Positions 6,936-16,254 of a DNA stretch of 64,000 nucleotides are shown piece by piece; within the stretch, counting starts at the first letter, position 1; each line of letters opens with the position of its first letter. Made by a program: the position numbers and the translations under genes. The notes under the pieces are model-generated. The model worked only from the letters and a program-made list of their open reading frames with translations, was not told the DNA's origin and made no database searches. This DNA is from DASRAA01 sp963814165. GTDB taxonomy: Bacteria > Acidobacteriota > Terriglobia > Terriglobales > Acidobacteriaceae. The DNA lies in contig CAWFBW010000007.1 of assembly GCA_963814165.1 (NCBI GenBank), positions 558,001-622,000 on the forward strand. Reading direction: 5' to 3'.

Positions 6936-8918
6936 CTAGCGGGGCATTACATCACCAGGATTGGCGGTCGGACCCTGACTGGATGCGGGATTGGGAACTT
7001 TCACTTTCTCGGAGGCGCCCGTTGCAAAAAGCATGAAATGGTCAAAGTTCGCGCTGCGGTAGAAGCGCCGCTTGCCGAAGTGTACGTACAGTTCCGCACT
7101 CGTTGGGAGCCACAGGTCGGTATCGCCGTTCTTGAACCGCACCGGACCGTAAGTCACGCTGGTGTGTTCGGTCATCAGGTGAATCTCAGGAAGCGGTCGC
7201 ACCAGATCGGTTTCGAGATGAACGATCTGCAGGTTGTCGGCGCCAATCCACGCCCGGCCTTTCAGGCTCACGGGATAGTTGTTCTTATTTACCACATAGG
7301 TCCGCAGCCGGCTGGGCCTGTTATCCATCTGACGGAAGTGCACCAGCCACGCCGCCTGTCCGTTCCAATCGCCACGACCTTCGCAGTGCATCTCGAAGTC
7401 GTCTCGGAAAGCGGGGTGAAAGGCAATTGCCAGCACTGCCAGTCCGGTGGTCTTTATCTGGCCGGGCATGTCCAGGTTGTCAGCATCGCGATACTCGTCA
7501 ACGGTCAATCCGCCTTGTGGAGTTTCGCCGAGAGAAACCACGTAATTGAATTGCCGTGTCTCGCGACTTCTGGGAGTCCCGTCCGGCGAAATGTTCTCAT
7601 GAACCATGTGTTCGACGGCTGAGAACTGGGCCACGCTATCCACCAATGCCTTGGACGGGTTCGCAGTCAATCCCACGATGTTTGCCGGGCACGGAACTCC
7701 GGCGGCTATGGACGGCTTCACCGCATCTATGTCGGCCGGCATTCCCGCGCTTCCAGCGGAGGACTCAATGTCCGCCAACAGGTTCGGATCGCCCCGCCCG
7801 ACGTCTAGCTTGGCGCTGGTACCGCCGTCGGACACCTGCTTCTCCAACTGGGCAAGCAGCTGCCGAGCCTGAGGTTCTGCCGTACTCGTGGGCTTGCCAG
7901 CAAGGTAGGTCTTGAGCGCCTGGATGGCAGCCTCGTACTGCTGCAGCCCTGCGAGTGCCTGCCCTAAAATGAGCAGGGCCGACGCACCCTCGCTGCCACC
8001 CATGTCCACCATCGATTGCGCATTCTGTCGCGCTTTCTCGTATTGCTTCAGATTCAAATAGGAGTTCGCAAGTATTTTTCTCGCGATCAATGAATCTCTG
8101 CTGCCGGCGACCACGATCTCTTCCGCTGCTGCCGCGCGCACGTAATCACCGCGTTGGTAATAAAGCTGTCCGAGCAGGTTTTGCGCGGGTATGTTGGCCG
8201 GGTCAAGCTTCGTGGCAACCGTAAGATAGTCCAATTCGCGCTCCTGGTCCCTTTGCTGGAGGGCCAGGTATCCCAGGAGAAAGTTGATCGAAGAACTCGA
8301 TGGATATGCACGATTCGCCGCTTCCAGGTGCTTGCGCGCCTCCACGAAGTTAGAGAGCTCCAGCGCCTGAATTCCCTTTTCGGCTTCTTTGCGGGCCTTC
8401 GATGGAAGCTGCGCGGGGTCTTTCAACTTGAGATCGACCGACGCCGGATCGAGCGCCAATATGATTGTCTCTTTCGCGTCATAGGCGACGTCGGTGAGAG
8501 CAACGTCTCTGTGTGTGCCTAAGTACCCGACGGCACCGACTTCAAGAAGGTACGTGTCCGCAGGGAGATCGGTGAAGGTCGCCGCTGACCCGCGCGTGGT
8601 CTGGAACAACACTCTGCCAGTCGCCCGGCCGGTGAGCCTGAGCAGCGCCTGCTGCTTCAAGGGCTTGTTGTTTTCGTCGAGAACTGTGACCTGGAGGCTC
8701 GCGCCACTTCGCGAGGCGATAGGGCCCTCTGGCATTCGAGGAAACGAAGCCGGTGGCACACCTTGAGCGTAAGAACGAGGTGCCCCCGCGAGCATGCCTG
8801 CCACCACGATCAGCAACACTACCGCCAGGCGATACCTTACCTTAGTTTCGTGATGTCGATTAAACACACAGCAGAAAGACGAGACAACGAATCTGGACGC
8901 AAACCGTAGGTTCTTCAT
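6936..8918 (-). CDS. Secreted TPR protein with N-terminal beta-sandwich domain
   Basis: This encodes 660 residues from the ATG at 8918. A long basic leader precedes a hydrophobic segment (YRLAVVLLIVVAGMLAG) ending near APRSYAQ, a signal peptide or anchor. Residues of about 70-150 look like a carboxypeptidase-regulatory-like beta-sandwich (SLQVTVLDENNKPLKQQALL ... FTDLPADTYLLEVGAVGY). TPR repeats follow at about 180-365 (ANIPAQNLLGQLYYQRGDYV). The last 250 residues are a beta-rich domain of unknown type. The same layout is seen in the protein at 44930-46123. The gene sits between two pyrF 3' ends, which may mean it arrived by insertion. Confidence 0.8.
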   Translation of the reverse strand: MKNLRFASRFVVSSFCCVFNRHHETKVRYRLAVVLLIVVAGMLAGAPRSYAQGVPPASFPRMPEGPIASRSGASLQVTVLDENNKPLKQQALLRLTGRATGRVLFQTTRGSAATFTDLPADTYLLEVGAVGYLGTHRDVALTDVAYDAKETIILALDPASVDLKLKDPAQLPSKARKEAEKGIQALELSNFVEARKHLEAANRAYPSSSSINFLLGYLALQQRDQERELDYLTVATKLDPANIPAQNLLGQLYYQRGDYVRAAAAEEIVVAGSRDSLIARKILANSYLNLKQYEKARQNAQSMVDMGGSEGASALLILGQALAGLQQYEAAIQALKTYLAGKPTSTAEPQARQLLAQLEKQVSDGGTSAKLDVGRGDPNLLADIESSAGSAGMPADIDAVKPSIAAGVPCPANIVGLTANPSKALVDSVAQFSAVEHMVHENISPDGTPRSRETRQFNYVVSLGETPQGGLTVDEYRDADNLDMPGQIKTTGLAVLAIAFHPAFRDDFEMHCEGRGDWNGQAAWLVHFRQMDNRPSRLRTYVVNKNNYPVSLKGRAWIGADNLQIVHLETDLVRPLPEIHLMTEHTSVTYGPVRFKNGDTDLWLPTSAELYVHFGKRRFYRSANFDHFMLFATGASEKVKVPNPASSQGPTANPGDVMPR

Positions 8919-9277
8919 ACTGCCCAAATTATCGTACCAAAAAACCGATCACTTCTTTGGGCAACATCCATAGCTATGCCACATGTTCTGCTGTCTCCTC
9001 ACGTTAATAAACCGATGCGTTGATTTGCTAAGTCGTGACTCAGAGCGCCCGGCCGCTTCAGCTTCACTGCTTCGATCGTCGCTCTTGTTTACAGCACCGA
9101 CTGGGTTTCCGGGCGAAAGAGCTCAGGGACCGGTGGGTTCTGGGCTACAACGTCAGGCAGTAATTTAAGGACGATCAAGCGATGCAGCAGGGTGTCATGA
9201 CTTTGTAGACGACGCCTATGCTAACGCCGAGCTTGCTGAGAATACGGTAGTGCGAAGCCGTAGTGTCGGGGCACCCT
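8919..9277. other. Intergenic stretch with no recognised feature
   Basis: I see no conserved reading frame, RNA gene, terminator hairpin or repeat here. It separates the TPR gene from pyrF; a promoter for the TPR gene would be expected near its left end but I cannot point to clear boxes. Confidence 0.5.
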
Positions 9278-9973
9278 CTAGCTTATTTCGTCAATGATCG
9301 ACTCCGCGGCTTGGGCGGGGTTGGGGGAGTCGAGGATGGGGCGGCCGACGACGAGATAAGTGGCTCCAGCGGCGATGGCTTGTTTGGGAGTGAGGACGCG
9401 GGCCTGATCGCCGAGGGCCGTCCCGGCCGGGCGGACTCCCGGGGTAACGATCGCAAAGTAGTTGCCCAATTCCCGGCGCAGCTCGCGGGCTTCGAGGGCC
9501 GAGGCTACCAGGCCTCCACAACCGGCGTTGAGGGCAAGAGAACCCAGTCGTAGCACTTGCGTCTGGACGTGGCCGGAGATGCCAAGTTCGGCGAGGTCGG
9601 CATCGGACAGGCTGGTCAGAACCGTGACGGCCAGCACCATTGGCTTGGAAGCTGACTGGACGGCGGCCTCGGCGGCGGCTTTGAGCATCTTGCTGCCGCC
9701 GGAGGCGTGGACGGTCAACATGCAGACGCCCAGTTTGGCGGCCTCGGAGACCGCTCCGGCGACGGTGTGGGGTATGTCGTGGAACTTCAAGTCAAGAAAG
9801 ACCTTACGGCCGGAGGCGACGAGATCGCGGACGATCTGCGGGCCTTCGGCCGTAAATAATTGCTTGCCAACTTTGTAGGTGCTGGCAGATTCGCCGATGG
9901 ATTCGACGATTTGGCGGGCTTGCGTAGCGCTCGAGACGTCGAGCGCTACGATGAGCCGATCTCGGTTAAGCAT
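9278..9973 (-). CDS. pyrF: Orotidine 5'-phosphate decarboxylase
   Basis: This 231-residue protein decarboxylates OMP to UMP, the last step of de novo pyrimidine synthesis. The N-terminal strand LIVALDV and the catalytic LDLKFHDIPHTV (Asp61, Lys63, Asp66) are intact. Phosphate-binding elements appear as TPGVRPAG and, near the C-terminus, LVVGRPILDS. Length is normal for the family. No other pyrimidine genes are nearby. The 3' 110 bases have a diverged second copy at 6640-6760. The gene is followed at its 5' side by a 31-base gap to the end of an RlpA-like gene on the same strand. Confidence 0.95.
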   Translation of the reverse strand: MLNRDRLIVALDVSSATQARQIVESIGESASTYKVGKQLFTAEGPQIVRDLVASGRKVFLDLKFHDIPHTVAGAVSEAAKLGVCMLTVHASGGSKMLKAAAEAAVQSASKPMVLAVTVLTSLSDADLAELGISGHVQTQVLRLGSLALNAGCGGLVASALEARELRRELGNYFAIVTPGVRPAGTALGDQARVLTPKQAIAAGATYLVVGRPILDSPNPAQAAESIIDEIS

Positions 9974-10004
9974 CGGCCCATTTTACCGCACTATGAAAAC
10001 AGGA

Positions 10005-10490
10005 CTATTGTGATCCTCCAGCCGCTAACGGGCTGTTGTTTGTGGCCACGGTCGGAGTCTCGATGACATCCAGGCGAACTTTGGCGATACCTGAATCGCC
10101 TACGCCTAGAATCATGGCAGCGCCGTAGGACAGATCCAGAATCCGATTCTTCAGGACGGGGCCGCGGTCGTTAATGCGGACCATCACCGATTTGTCGTTC
10201 TTCAGATTCGTGACCTTGACCCAAGAGCCCAGCGGGAGAGTCCGGTGGGCGGCCGTAAAGTCATGCATATCATACGGTTCGCCACTGGCCGTCTTCTTGT
10301 GCTGGAACAGTCTTCCGTACCACGAAGCCTTGCCGACCTGAAACTTGCGGGTCGGAATAGGCTTGATGGTTCCCTGGGTCTGTCCCGGGATACCTTGGTT
10401 CGAGTCCGGTGTCTTGTTGTTACCGGGTGCCGCACCCAGCGCCGTGGTCAAAAGCAGGACCAAGGCTGCCTGGTTCAGTACTCGTAGCAT
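10005..10490 (-). CDS. RlpA-like septal ring / lytic transglycosylase family protein
   Basis: This encodes 161 residues. The ATG at 10490 follows GAGGTG and opens a signal peptide (MLRVLNQAALVLLLTTALGA). The double-psi beta-barrel domain of RlpA is obvious: GKASWYGRLFQHKKTASGE, YDMHDFTAAHRTLPLGSWVK, VRINDRGPVLKNRILDLS and YGAAMILG. RlpA proteins act in the cell envelope on glycan strands lacking stem peptides, though many family members have no shown enzyme activity. The Cys lipobox of E. coli RlpA is absent, as is a SPOR domain, so this is the short soluble form. Confidence 0.88.
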   Translation of the reverse strand: MLRVLNQAALVLLLTTALGAAPGNNKTPDSNQGIPGQTQGTIKPIPTRKFQVGKASWYGRLFQHKKTASGEPYDMHDFTAAHRTLPLGSWVKVTNLKNDKSVMVRINDRGPVLKNRILDLSYGAAMILGVGDSGIAKVRLDVIETPTVATNNSPLAAGGSQ

Positions 10491-10837
10491 TAAACACCTC
10501 GCTTCAAAATATGGGGCCCTCCCGTACAGATTGTTAAATTTTACCGACCGGGTAGAAGGAGAGTCAATCAAAATTAAAATTTTCTGAATTTTGCGCTTGA
10601 CATTTGGCTAATGATATGTATCCAAATGAGTTGCGGGAGAACGGCCGCAGGACCGCGCGAAACCGCACCTTGCTGACACGTGAAACGAAGGGAGAGGCGG
10701 GCGATGGGCAGCGTGGGTGTCCAACTCGCGACGTTTGATTGTAACCTTTAACAAAATAATAGCTTTACAAGAAAACCTACCACCCGGGCACGACAAACAC
10801 GGAGACTTGGGTTCCCGGGGTGCGATACATTCTTCCA
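10491..10837. other. Intergenic stretch, partly AT-rich, possible promoter
   Basis: This lies between the divergent RlpA-like gene and thiD. An AT-rich block (10555-10625) is unusual for the GC-rich surroundings and contains TTGACA at 10597-10602 with a weak TATCCA 16 bases later. That would fire to the right, about 200 bases before thiD. This is a suggestion from pattern alone. No RNA motif or thiamine riboswitch consensus was recognised upstream of thiD. Confidence 0.35.
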
Positions 10838-11668
10838 ATGGCAACGCGACCAGTCATCCTTAGCATTGCCGGGTACGACCCATCGTCGGGAGCCGGAATT
10901 ACGGCGGACATCAAAACTGCCGCAGCTCTGGGCTGTTACTCGGTTACCTGCATTACGGCGCTGACGGTGCAGTCCACCCAGGGCGTGTTTGCGGTGGAGC
11001 CGGTGCGTCCGGAGCTTATGCGTGAGACTCTTTCGCGTTTGGCTGACGACGTCCACATTGCAGCTGTGAGGATCGGGATGCTCGCAACGGGGGAAGCTGC
11101 CGAGGTAGTGGCGGAGTTCGTGCGACGGCGGCGGCCGAAGAACGTCGTTTTGGATCCAGTGTTGCGCGCGTCTTCGGGCGCGGAGTTGGTCGCCACGGAT
11201 GGAATCGAGGCGATACGAACCCAGCTCTTGCCGCTGACTGACGTGGTCACGCCTAACTTGCAGGAAGCATTGATATTAGTTGGGGAAAGCACGGTACCAA
11301 ACCCGTCAGATTCGTGGGAAGAAATCTTGCCGTGTATTCGGAAAGCGGCCGAGAGCCTACATAAGATGGGGGTGAAAGCGGTGGTCATCACTGGCGGTGA
11401 TCTCAAGGAAACAAACGACTTCGTCAGCCTCAAGGGGAGTGACGGTGTTACAGGGCAGGTGTTGAGCGCCCCGCGGATTGAGTCGTGCGGTACGCACGGG
11501 ACGGGGTGCGCGTTTGCGGCTGCAATCGCCTGCCGGCTAGCTCGCGGCTCGCAAGTAATTGATGCCGTGAGGGATGCCAAGGAGTACGTGCGGCAAGCGA
11601 TAGCGGCGGCTTATCCGGTGGGAAAAGGGATCGGGCCGCTGAACCACCACTACCGGGTTGGGGAGTAG
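10838..11668 (+). CDS. thiD: Bifunctional hydroxymethylpyrimidine kinase / phosphomethylpyrimidine kinase
   Basis: This ribokinase-fold protein of 276 residues phosphorylates HMP and HMP-P in thiamine synthesis. The N-terminus VILSIAGYDPSSGAGITADI, the core CITALTVQST, the segment VVLDPVLRASSG and the C-terminal catalytic ESCGTHGTGCAFAAAIA are all typical of ThiD. I prefer the ATG at 10838 because the family starts close to the VILSIAG strand; a GTG 18 bases upstream is possible. No other thiamine genes are adjacent, although a YjbQ-type protein is encoded at 42 kb. Confidence 0.95.
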   Translation: MATRPVILSIAGYDPSSGAGITADIKTAAALGCYSVTCITALTVQSTQGVFAVEPVRPELMRETLSRLADDVHIAAVRIGMLATGEAAEVVAEFVRRRRPKNVVLDPVLRASSGAELVATDGIEAIRTQLLPLTDVVTPNLQEALILVGESTVPNPSDSWEEILPCIRKAAESLHKMGVKAVVITGGDLKETNDFVSLKGSDGVTGQVLSAPRIESCGTHGTGCAFAAAIACRLARGSQVIDAVRDAKEYVRQAIAAAYPVGKGIGPLNHHYRVGE

Positions 11669-11834
11669 GCCGAGCGCAGCACAGCCGTGTCCACGGGCGG
11701 ACGGGCGAGGCCGAAGGCGGACGGAGCTACCCTTTTCGTCTGGTATAAGTCTAATCATTGCAATAATTAAGGCTGGATGTCGGGATGCAGTATCAGCTTC
11801 GAGATATTGCCATTTTCGACTATGAAGGATCGTC

Positions 11835-14252
11835 TTGTTTAGAAGCCTGCGCTTCAGTCTCCGCCAACTTCGCAAGTCGCCGGGTTTCACTTTTATAGCG
11901 CTGGCTACCATCGCGATCGGCATCGGGGCTAATACGGCCCTCTTTTCAGTGATCAACGCGGTGCTCCTGCGACCGCTTCCCTACCAAGACTCCGGCCGGC
12001 TGGTGACAATTCTGCACGACGGCGACGGTCCGGTGGCCCCAGCGAACTTCCTCGACTGGCAGAAGGAGGCAGACACCTTTGAGAGCATGGGCGCTGCTGA
12101 GGCGTGGACTCCGAACCTGAGCGGCACGGACCAGGCGGAATCGGTCATCGGGATGCGGGTTAGCCACGAATTGCTGCCAATGCTGGGGGTTCGCCCGATA
12201 CTGGGACGATGGTTCCTGGCGGAAGAAGACGAGCGCGGGCGGGAACAGGAAGCGGTGCTCAGCTACAAGCTGTGGATGCGGCGGTTCGGGGGAGATCCAA
12301 AGATTGTAGGGGAACCGGTCACACTACAGGGCGAGAAGTACACGGTTGTGGGCGTGATGCCGCAGGGGTTCCGGTTTGCGCCGTTCTGGAATACGCAAGC
12401 GGAAATTTGGGCTCCACTGGCGCTGGGCAATCGGGTTACGAGCCGCGAGGGCCAAAGCCTCAGAATTTTCGCCAGGCTGAAGCCGCAATCGAGTTTGCCG
12501 GCCGCACAGATGCAAATGGCGACCATCACGCAACGGCTGGAGCAGCAGTTTCCGGGAACGAACCGCAACGTCACGGTGCAGCTGCTGAAAGACAAGGCGG
12601 TAGGCGCAGTACGGCCGGCGTTGCTGGTGCTAATGGCTGCAGTAGGATTCGTGCTTTTGATTGCGTGCGTGAACGTGGCGCATATGCTGATGGCCCGCGG
12701 CGCAGCACGGCAGCGAGAGATCGCAGTGCGCGCGGCGTTGGGGGCCCGGCGCTCGCAGATCATCGCGCAATTCCTGACGGAGAGCATGTTGCTCGGTACA
12801 GCCGGAGGAGCGGCGGGGCTGGCGCTGGCCTTTTGGGGAGTAGGGTTGCTGCGAAGCATGGCGCCGAGCGTTCTGCGGCGCTTCGGAGCGATTGAAGTGG
12901 AGTGGCCGGTGCTGGCGTTCACTGCGGCGGTGTCAATCGTAACGGGAGTCGTGTTCGGTGTGGCTCCAGCATGGCAGGCGGGACATGTTGTCGCGCCGGA
13001 CGAACTGCGGGCGGGACGGGGCGGCGGCGAGAGCCGCCGGCACGTGCGACTGCGGCATGTGCTGGTTGGGTCGGAATTTGCGCTGGCGCTGATACTGCTG
13101 ACGGGTGCAGGGCTGATGATCCGCACGCTGTATGCGTTGCAGGCGATCGATCCGGGATTTAACCCGAACCATGTTCTGAGTGCCGTGATGTCGGTTGCGG
13201 GATCGGCTGAGGCCGATCCGGGCAAACGGCTGGCGTTTTACCAGACTGTTCTACAGCGGGTAAATGCACTTCCGAACGTGGAGTCGGCCAGCGCGATCAA
13301 TCACGTGCCACTTGCCGGCGATAGGTGGGGATTTCCCTTCTCGCTCGAGGGCCGCCCGGCATCGCGGCCCGGCGAATCGCCCTCCGCGGTGTATCGTGTC
13401 GTGTTTCCAGGCTACTTTCGAACGATGAATATTACGCTGCTTCGCGGGCGGGATATCGGTGAGCAAGACAATCTGAATGCGCCGGGCGTCGTGATTGTTA
13501 ACGAGCAATTGGCGAGGAAATACTGGCCCGGCGAGGACGCGGTGGGCAAACGAATCACGCTCGACGATCTCGACAAGAATCCCGCATGGCTGACGGTGAT
13601 AGGAATTGCGAGCGACGCGAAGCAGGACACTTGGACGGGCACGCCAGCGCCGGAAATGTATTTGCCACTCAAGCAGAGCAGGGAGTACCTTCAGGCGCCG
13701 TCGGGACATTTCGAGTACATCACGCTGGTGACGCGGACCAAGAGAGACCCGGCGGCAATGGCGGGCGAGATCAAGAACACGGTGGCGTCGATCGACAAGA
13801 ACGTGGTGGTATCGGAAATTACAACGTTGGACGAGGCGGTGGCGGACGCCAACGCGCAGTCGCGGCTGGAATTGTGGCTGTTTGTGGCGTTTGCCGGAAC
13901 CGCGCTGATCCTAGCGGCGCTGGGAATCTATGGCGTGATGAGCTACTCGGTAACGCGGCGGACGCACGAGATGGGAGTGCGGATGGCACTGGGTGCCGAC
14001 CGCACCGATGTGGTCGGGCTGGTGCTGAAGCAGGCGATGATTCTGGCAATGGCGGGTACGGCGTGCGGTGTGGTGGTGTCGCTGGCGCTATCACGATTCA
14101 TGGCGAATATGCTTTACGGCGTGCGTCCCAGCGATCCGTTGACGTATGCCAGCGTAGTGCTAGTGGTGACGGGAGTGGCGCTGCTGGCGAGCTACATTCC
14201 GGCGCGACGCGCGACAAGGGTGGACCCGGTTAGGGCGTTGCGTTGTGAATGA
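11835..14252 (+). CDS. ADOP-type MacB/FtsX-family permease
   Basis: This 805-residue membrane protein has two MacB-like halves. Each has a periplasmic core (MacB_PCD) and FtsX helices. The N-terminus SLRFSLRQLRKSPGFTFIAL with GIGANTALFSVINAVLLRPL is the signature of the acidobacterial duplicated orphan permeases. Later segments EIAVRAALGARRSQIIAQFL and HEMGVRMALGADRTDVVGLV are the paired FtsX motifs. No ATPase partner is adjacent, as is usual for this group. The only in-frame start before the conserved N-terminus is a TTG at 11835. The substrate is unknown; MacB-like systems couple cytoplasmic ATP use to periplasmic work. Confidence 0.92.
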   Translation: MFRSLRFSLRQLRKSPGFTFIALATIAIGIGANTALFSVINAVLLRPLPYQDSGRLVTILHDGDGPVAPANFLDWQKEADTFESMGAAEAWTPNLSGTDQAESVIGMRVSHELLPMLGVRPILGRWFLAEEDERGREQEAVLSYKLWMRRFGGDPKIVGEPVTLQGEKYTVVGVMPQGFRFAPFWNTQAEIWAPLALGNRVTSREGQSLRIFARLKPQSSLPAAQMQMATITQRLEQQFPGTNRNVTVQLLKDKAVGAVRPALLVLMAAVGFVLLIACVNVAHMLMARGAARQREIAVRAALGARRSQIIAQFLTESMLLGTAGGAAGLALAFWGVGLLRSMAPSVLRRFGAIEVEWPVLAFTAAVSIVTGVVFGVAPAWQAGHVVAPDELRAGRGGGESRRHVRLRHVLVGSEFALALILLTGAGLMIRTLYALQAIDPGFNPNHVLSAVMSVAGSAEADPGKRLAFYQTVLQRVNALPNVESASAINHVPLAGDRWGFPFSLEGRPASRPGESPSAVYRVVFPGYFRTMNITLLRGRDIGEQDNLNAPGVVIVNEQLARKYWPGEDAVGKRITLDDLDKNPAWLTVIGIASDAKQDTWTGTPAPEMYLPLKQSREYLQAPSGHFEYITLVTRTKRDPAAMAGEIKNTVASIDKNVVVSEITTLDEAVADANAQSRLELWLFVAFAGTALILAALGIYGVMSYSVTRRTHEMGVRMALGADRTDVVGLVLKQAMILAMAGTACGVVVSLALSRFMANMLYGVRPSDPLTYASVVLVVTGVALLASYIPARRATRVDPVRALRCE

Positions 14253-14387
14253 GAAGAAGCTGTCAGCCGTCGGCCGTCAGTCTAAAGGCACGAGCAACTA
14301 CGGATTACACGGTCGCGAGTGCGCTACCCGTTCCGCGCCTAGAGCGATCGACGAGACTTCGGGTAAACTTCTGAGCAAGCGCACCCG

Positions 14388-15632
14388 ATGAAGTGCTCTA
14401 CGTCATCCAATTGCTGCCACCAGCCCGGCCGGCGTGTCCTGGCCACCTCTCTTCTTTTGCTCATTTCTGTGGTGGCGTCAGCCGGTGCGGATAGCGGAAC
14501 GTGGACCCCGACGAGATCTACGAACGACGCCACCACGCGCAAGGGCTTCGACAACTTCTACAACCTCGAATACGACAAGGCGATCCGCGAATTTGAGGCG
14601 GCCGTGCAAGCGCATCCGGACGATCCGTTTGCGGTGAATCACCTGCTTTCGGCGGTAATCTTCAAGGAGTTGTATCGCATTGGGGCGCTGGACACCGAGG
14701 CCTACGCGACGGAGAGCTTCCTCGACAAGAAATACCTGGTGCCGCTCGATCCCAAGGTGCACGACCGGGTGAACCAGTTGAGCGCACAGTCAGAGCAACT
14801 GTCGAACGGATATCTGGCAAAGAACCCCAATGACGTGAACGCCTTGTACGCCCGAGGAGTGGCCCGTGGGCTGAAGTCAACCTACATGGGCATGGCGGAA
14901 CACGCGTGGTTTGCGGCGCTGCGGAGCGCCATTGGCGCCAGACACGACCATGAGCGGGTGCTGGAGCTGGATCCGAATTATGTGGACGCCAAGCTGTCGG
15001 TGGGAGTGGACCTTTACGTCATCGGCAGCCTGAGCTGGCCAGTGAAGGTAATGGCGTCAGTGGCGGGGCTGAGCGGCAACAAGGAGAAGGGACTGCAGTA
15101 CCTGCGCGATGTAGCGGCGCACGGCAGTCCCGAGGTGGCCTGGGACGCGAAGATTGCCCTGGCGCTGTTCCTGCGGCGGGAGCAGAAGTACGACGAGGCG
15201 CTGGAGTTGGTGGGCGGAATGTATCAGGCGTTTCCGCGAAACTTTCTGGTTGCTACCGAATACGCCCACCTGCTGAACGCTGCCGGGCATGGACCGCAAG
15301 CGGTGGCGGCGTATAAGAAGATCGTGGCTGGCTGCCGGAGCAATGCATTCACGGTGTGCCGCATGGAGATTCCGGCGTATGGACTAGGTGAGGCGATGAA
15401 GGGCCAACGCGATTTGCAGGGCGCCGCTGACGCTTACGCGCTGGCGGCGAGCTCGGCCGCCGAGCCAGACTTCAAACAGCGGGCCATGCTGAACGAAGCC
15501 GAAATGTATGATGCCATGCACAAGCGAGATGCAGCGCTGGAGAAGTACAAGGCGGTGATTGCGGCGAACTCGGATACGCAGTCGGCGGACCTGGCGCGGC
15601 GGTATATGAAGCAGGCGTATGTGATTCAGTAG
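14388..15632 (+). CDS. Secreted tetratricopeptide-repeat protein
   Basis: This 414-residue protein has an N-terminal signal (VLATSLLLLISVVASAGA). TPR-like helices start at KGFDNFYNLEYDKAIREFEA and continue through DVNALYARGVARGLKSTY, AALFLRREQKYDEALELV-like segments and a final RAMLNEAEMYDAMHKRDAAL. A middle hydrophobic helix (VGVDLYVIGSLSWPVKVMAS) stands out. It is probably periplasmic and structural. It follows the ADOP permease by 135 bases, in the same direction, and may or may not be in one operon. Confidence 0.8.
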   Translation: MKCSTSSNCCHQPGRRVLATSLLLLISVVASAGADSGTWTPTRSTNDATTRKGFDNFYNLEYDKAIREFEAAVQAHPDDPFAVNHLLSAVIFKELYRIGALDTEAYATESFLDKKYLVPLDPKVHDRVNQLSAQSEQLSNGYLAKNPNDVNALYARGVARGLKSTYMGMAEHAWFAALRSAIGARHDHERVLELDPNYVDAKLSVGVDLYVIGSLSWPVKVMASVAGLSGNKEKGLQYLRDVAAHGSPEVAWDAKIALALFLRREQKYDEALELVGGMYQAFPRNFLVATEYAHLLNAAGHGPQAVAAYKKIVAGCRSNAFTVCRMEIPAYGLGEAMKGQRDLQGAADAYALAASSAAEPDFKQRAMLNEAEMYDAMHKRDAALEKYKAVIAANSDTQSADLARRYMKQAYVIQ

Positions 15633-15733
15633 GGTAACTGGTAGCTGGTAACTGGCCCGTAAGCTCAACATGAGGACTTGCGGCGGCGGGAACCTTTTTC
15701 TAAGCTTTTCGTATCTAGTGATGGGGAGGCTCC

Positions 15734-16063
15734 ATGTACTGCAACTTTTGCGGCAAACAAATTCAAGACGACGCGGTGCACTGCGCCTATTGCGGACGCA
15801 CGGTGGGTTACGTGGCGGCGCGAGCTCAGAAGCTGATTCGCCCGCCCAAGGGAAGCCCGGACAGAAAGATCGCAGGCGTTTGCGCCGGATTTGCGGTGTA
15901 CTTTGACCTCGACGTCACGCTGGTGCGAGTAGTCTGGCTGATCCTGGCGATTTTCGGCGGCGGCGCAGGAGTGCTGGCGTATATCATCGCGTGGATCGTA
16001 ATGCCGGAGGCGCCGGAGGTGGTGCGAACGACGGCTCCGATGGTGCAGCCGTATCAACAGTAG
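15734..16063 (+). CDS. PspC-domain membrane protein with N-terminal zinc ribbon
   Basis: This 109-residue protein starts with a four-cysteine zinc ribbon (MYCNFCGKQIQDDAVHCAYC). A PspC domain follows: DRKIAGVCAGFAVYFDLDVT, then a transmembrane helix LVRVVWLILAIFGGGAGVLA and YIIAWIVMPE. PspC proteins are inner-membrane factors linked to envelope stress. The start has GGGGAGG. A strong terminator follows 22 bases after the stop, so it is the last gene of its transcript. No pspA is nearby. Confidence 0.9.
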   Translation: MYCNFCGKQIQDDAVHCAYCGRTVGYVAARAQKLIRPPKGSPDRKIAGVCAGFAVYFDLDVTLVRVVWLILAIFGGGAGVLAYIIAWIVMPEAPEVVRTTAPMVQPYQQ

Positions 16064-16085
16064 AGTTTTGAACATTGATGGAGAG

Positions 16086-16111
16086 TGCGGGGAGAAATCC
16101 CCGCATTTTTT
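16086..16111 (+). terminator. Rho-independent terminator after the PspC gene
   Basis: A perfect 8-bp stem (TGCGGGGA / TCCCCGCA) with a GAAA loop is followed directly by TTTTTT. Confidence 0.92.
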
Positions 16112-16175
16112 GTGTTTGAGTCGCGGATTAGCGGTGAGAGGTGCCGCTCGAACCCAAGGCACCGAGATCGGGAAA

Positions 16176-16200
16176 CCCACAAGTATCCGCCAATTGTGGG
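16176..16200. repeat. Small hairpin repeat (CCCACAA / TTGTGGG)
   Basis: A 7-bp perfect inverted repeat with an 11-base loop ends in TTGTGGGCTACCC. A related hairpin ending in CTGTGGGCACCC lies at 23371-23401, again just upstream of a peptidase gene. No T tract follows, so it is not a classical terminator. Confidence 0.5.
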
Positions 16201-16254
16201 CTACCCGTGCGACAGGCTAGGATTGCAGGGGAATCTTTCCGCTGAGGGAGTCAT

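Noticed and set aside
10395..10412. TTCGAGTCC string resembling a tRNA T-arm
   Set aside because: It lies inside the RlpA-like coding sequence with no cloverleaf around it.
10491..10837. Thiamine (TPP) riboswitch upstream of thiD
   Set aside because: I looked for the conserved CUGAGA and neighbouring TPP motifs and did not find a convincing set.
12263..13225. Long open frame (320 aa) antisense to the ADOP permease
   Set aside because: Ser/Thr/Ala/Pro-rich composition is typical of a GC-skewed shadow; the plus-strand permease has clear family motifs.
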